The notes beneath the pieces were generated by a model. That model was not told the origin of the DNA. It was given only the letters and a program-made list of their open reading frames with translations, and did no database searches. A DNA stretch of 6,865 nucleotides from Spirochaetales bacterium (lineage in GTDB: Bacteria; Spirochaetota; Spirochaetia; ARS1246), in NCBI GenBank assembly GCA_016930115.1, contig JAFGHN010000053.1:1-6865 (forward strand), given 5' to 3'. This document shows positions 6,430 to 6,865 of this stretch, one piece after another. Position numbers and translations under genes: made by a program. Each line of letters starts with the position of its first letter. Positions within the stretch are counted from its first letter, which is position 1.

Positions 6430-6865
6430 TTACAGGAGGAGTAACGGATCCTCAAGCAATCCGACGATCCTTTTCAGGAATCCGACCGCTTCCGCACCCT
6501 GGATGATCCTGTGGTCGTAGGTCAAGGTGAGAAACATCTGTTTGCGCGCCACGATTTTACCGTCAATTACGGCAGGCTCTTCGTTGATGCTGCAGGTTCC
6601 CAGGATCGCGCTCTGCGGAGGGTTTATCATCGGCGTGTTCAGATAGGCGCCCAAAGGCCCCGCATTGGTTATGGTGAAAGTCCCGTCGCGGAAGTCTTCC
6701 CGGTTGAGCTTGTCACCGGCGGCGCGGGCCACTAGCTCATTCGTCTTGACGGCCAGTTCCTTTAAACCGAGATTCACCACGTCGTGGAGCACCGGCACCA
6801 GCAGCCCCCGCTGTGAATCGACGGCTATGCCGATGTTAATCGCTTTTCTGACGCGTATGACTCCG
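6430..6865 (-). CDS. 2-oxoacid dehydrogenase E2 component (dihydrolipoamide acyltransferase), C-terminal catalytic part, cut by the window edge
   Basis: The frame is open to the right edge and the visible part already lies inside the domain (VRKAINIGIAVDSQRGLLVP), so the start is outside. This is the chloramphenicol-acetyltransferase-like domain that moves an acyl group from lipoyl-lysine to CoA in pyruvate, 2-oxoglutarate or branched-chain dehydrogenase complexes. Hallmarks are GTFTITNAGPLGA, TPMINPPQSAILG and TLTYDHRIIQGAEAVGFL, with catalytic His in DHR. The family motif is HRxxDG (sometimes Asn); here the Asp position is Gln. I recall the same DHRIIQG form in the E2-like domain of mycobacterial 2-oxoglutarate decarboxylase (Kgd), so it need not mean loss of function. 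Which complex it belongs to cannot be decided without the rest. It converges on the secreted-protein gene with 34 bases between stops. Confidence 0.93.
   Translation of the reverse strand, partial: GVIRVRKAINIGIAVDSQRGLLVPVLHDVVNLGLKELAVKTNELVARAAGDKLNREDFRDGTFTITNAGPLGAYLNTPMINPPQSAILGTCSINEEPAVIDGKIVARKQMFLTLTYDHRIIQGAEAVGFLKRIVGLLEDPLLLL

Overview
The window is almost fully coding, with no RNA genes, CRISPR arrays, insertion sequences or large repeats that I can see. It looks like the chromosome of a diderm (Gram-negative-type) bacterium with moderate GC. The reasons are periplasmic-adaptor (HlyD-type) domains, a small secreted protein that looks like an outer-membrane beta-barrel, and a 2-oxoacid dehydrogenase E2 gene. 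The style of the small secreted protein faintly recalls Spirochaetota, but I cannot fix the phylum from sequence alone.

Region 1 (1-5699, + strand) is a tight three-gene operon and the reason to look at this window. (a) A 5'-truncated gene encodes a cytoplasmic GAF-like domain, one transmembrane helix and a periplasmic HlyD-type adaptor. (b) Nine bases later, a 718-residue polytopic membrane protein carries a PqqD-like N-terminal domain, an M50 (site-2-protease-like) core with HELGH and NPLLRFDG motifs, and a C-terminal HlyD-like barrel-sandwich domain. (c) Overlapping its stop codon by one base (TAATG) is a 663-residue SecA-like ATPase. It keeps the DEAD-motor motifs but ends before the helical wing, two-helix finger and zinc tail of housekeeping SecA. 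The coupling suggests one machine: an ATP-driven motor, an intramembrane metalloprotease with a possible peptide-recognition domain, and two adaptor modules reaching across the periplasm. No SecY-like channel, outer-membrane factor or ABC/RND pump lies in the window.

Region 2 (5685-5764) holds a possible 22-codon ORF that overlaps the SecA-like stop codon (ATGA) and is preceded by a perfect AAGGAG at 5-base spacing. It could be a small peptide component or substrate of the system, the stub of a lost fourth gene, or chance.

Region 3 (5735-6395) has a good sigma-70-like promoter (TTGACT, 16 bases, TATACT) that drives a 195-residue secreted, probable beta-barrel protein.

Region 4 (6430-6865, - strand) is the C-terminal part of a 2-oxoacid dehydrogenase E2 acyltransferase. 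It converges on region 3, runs off the right edge, and has Gln in place of the usual Asp/Asn in the catalytic HRxxDG motif.
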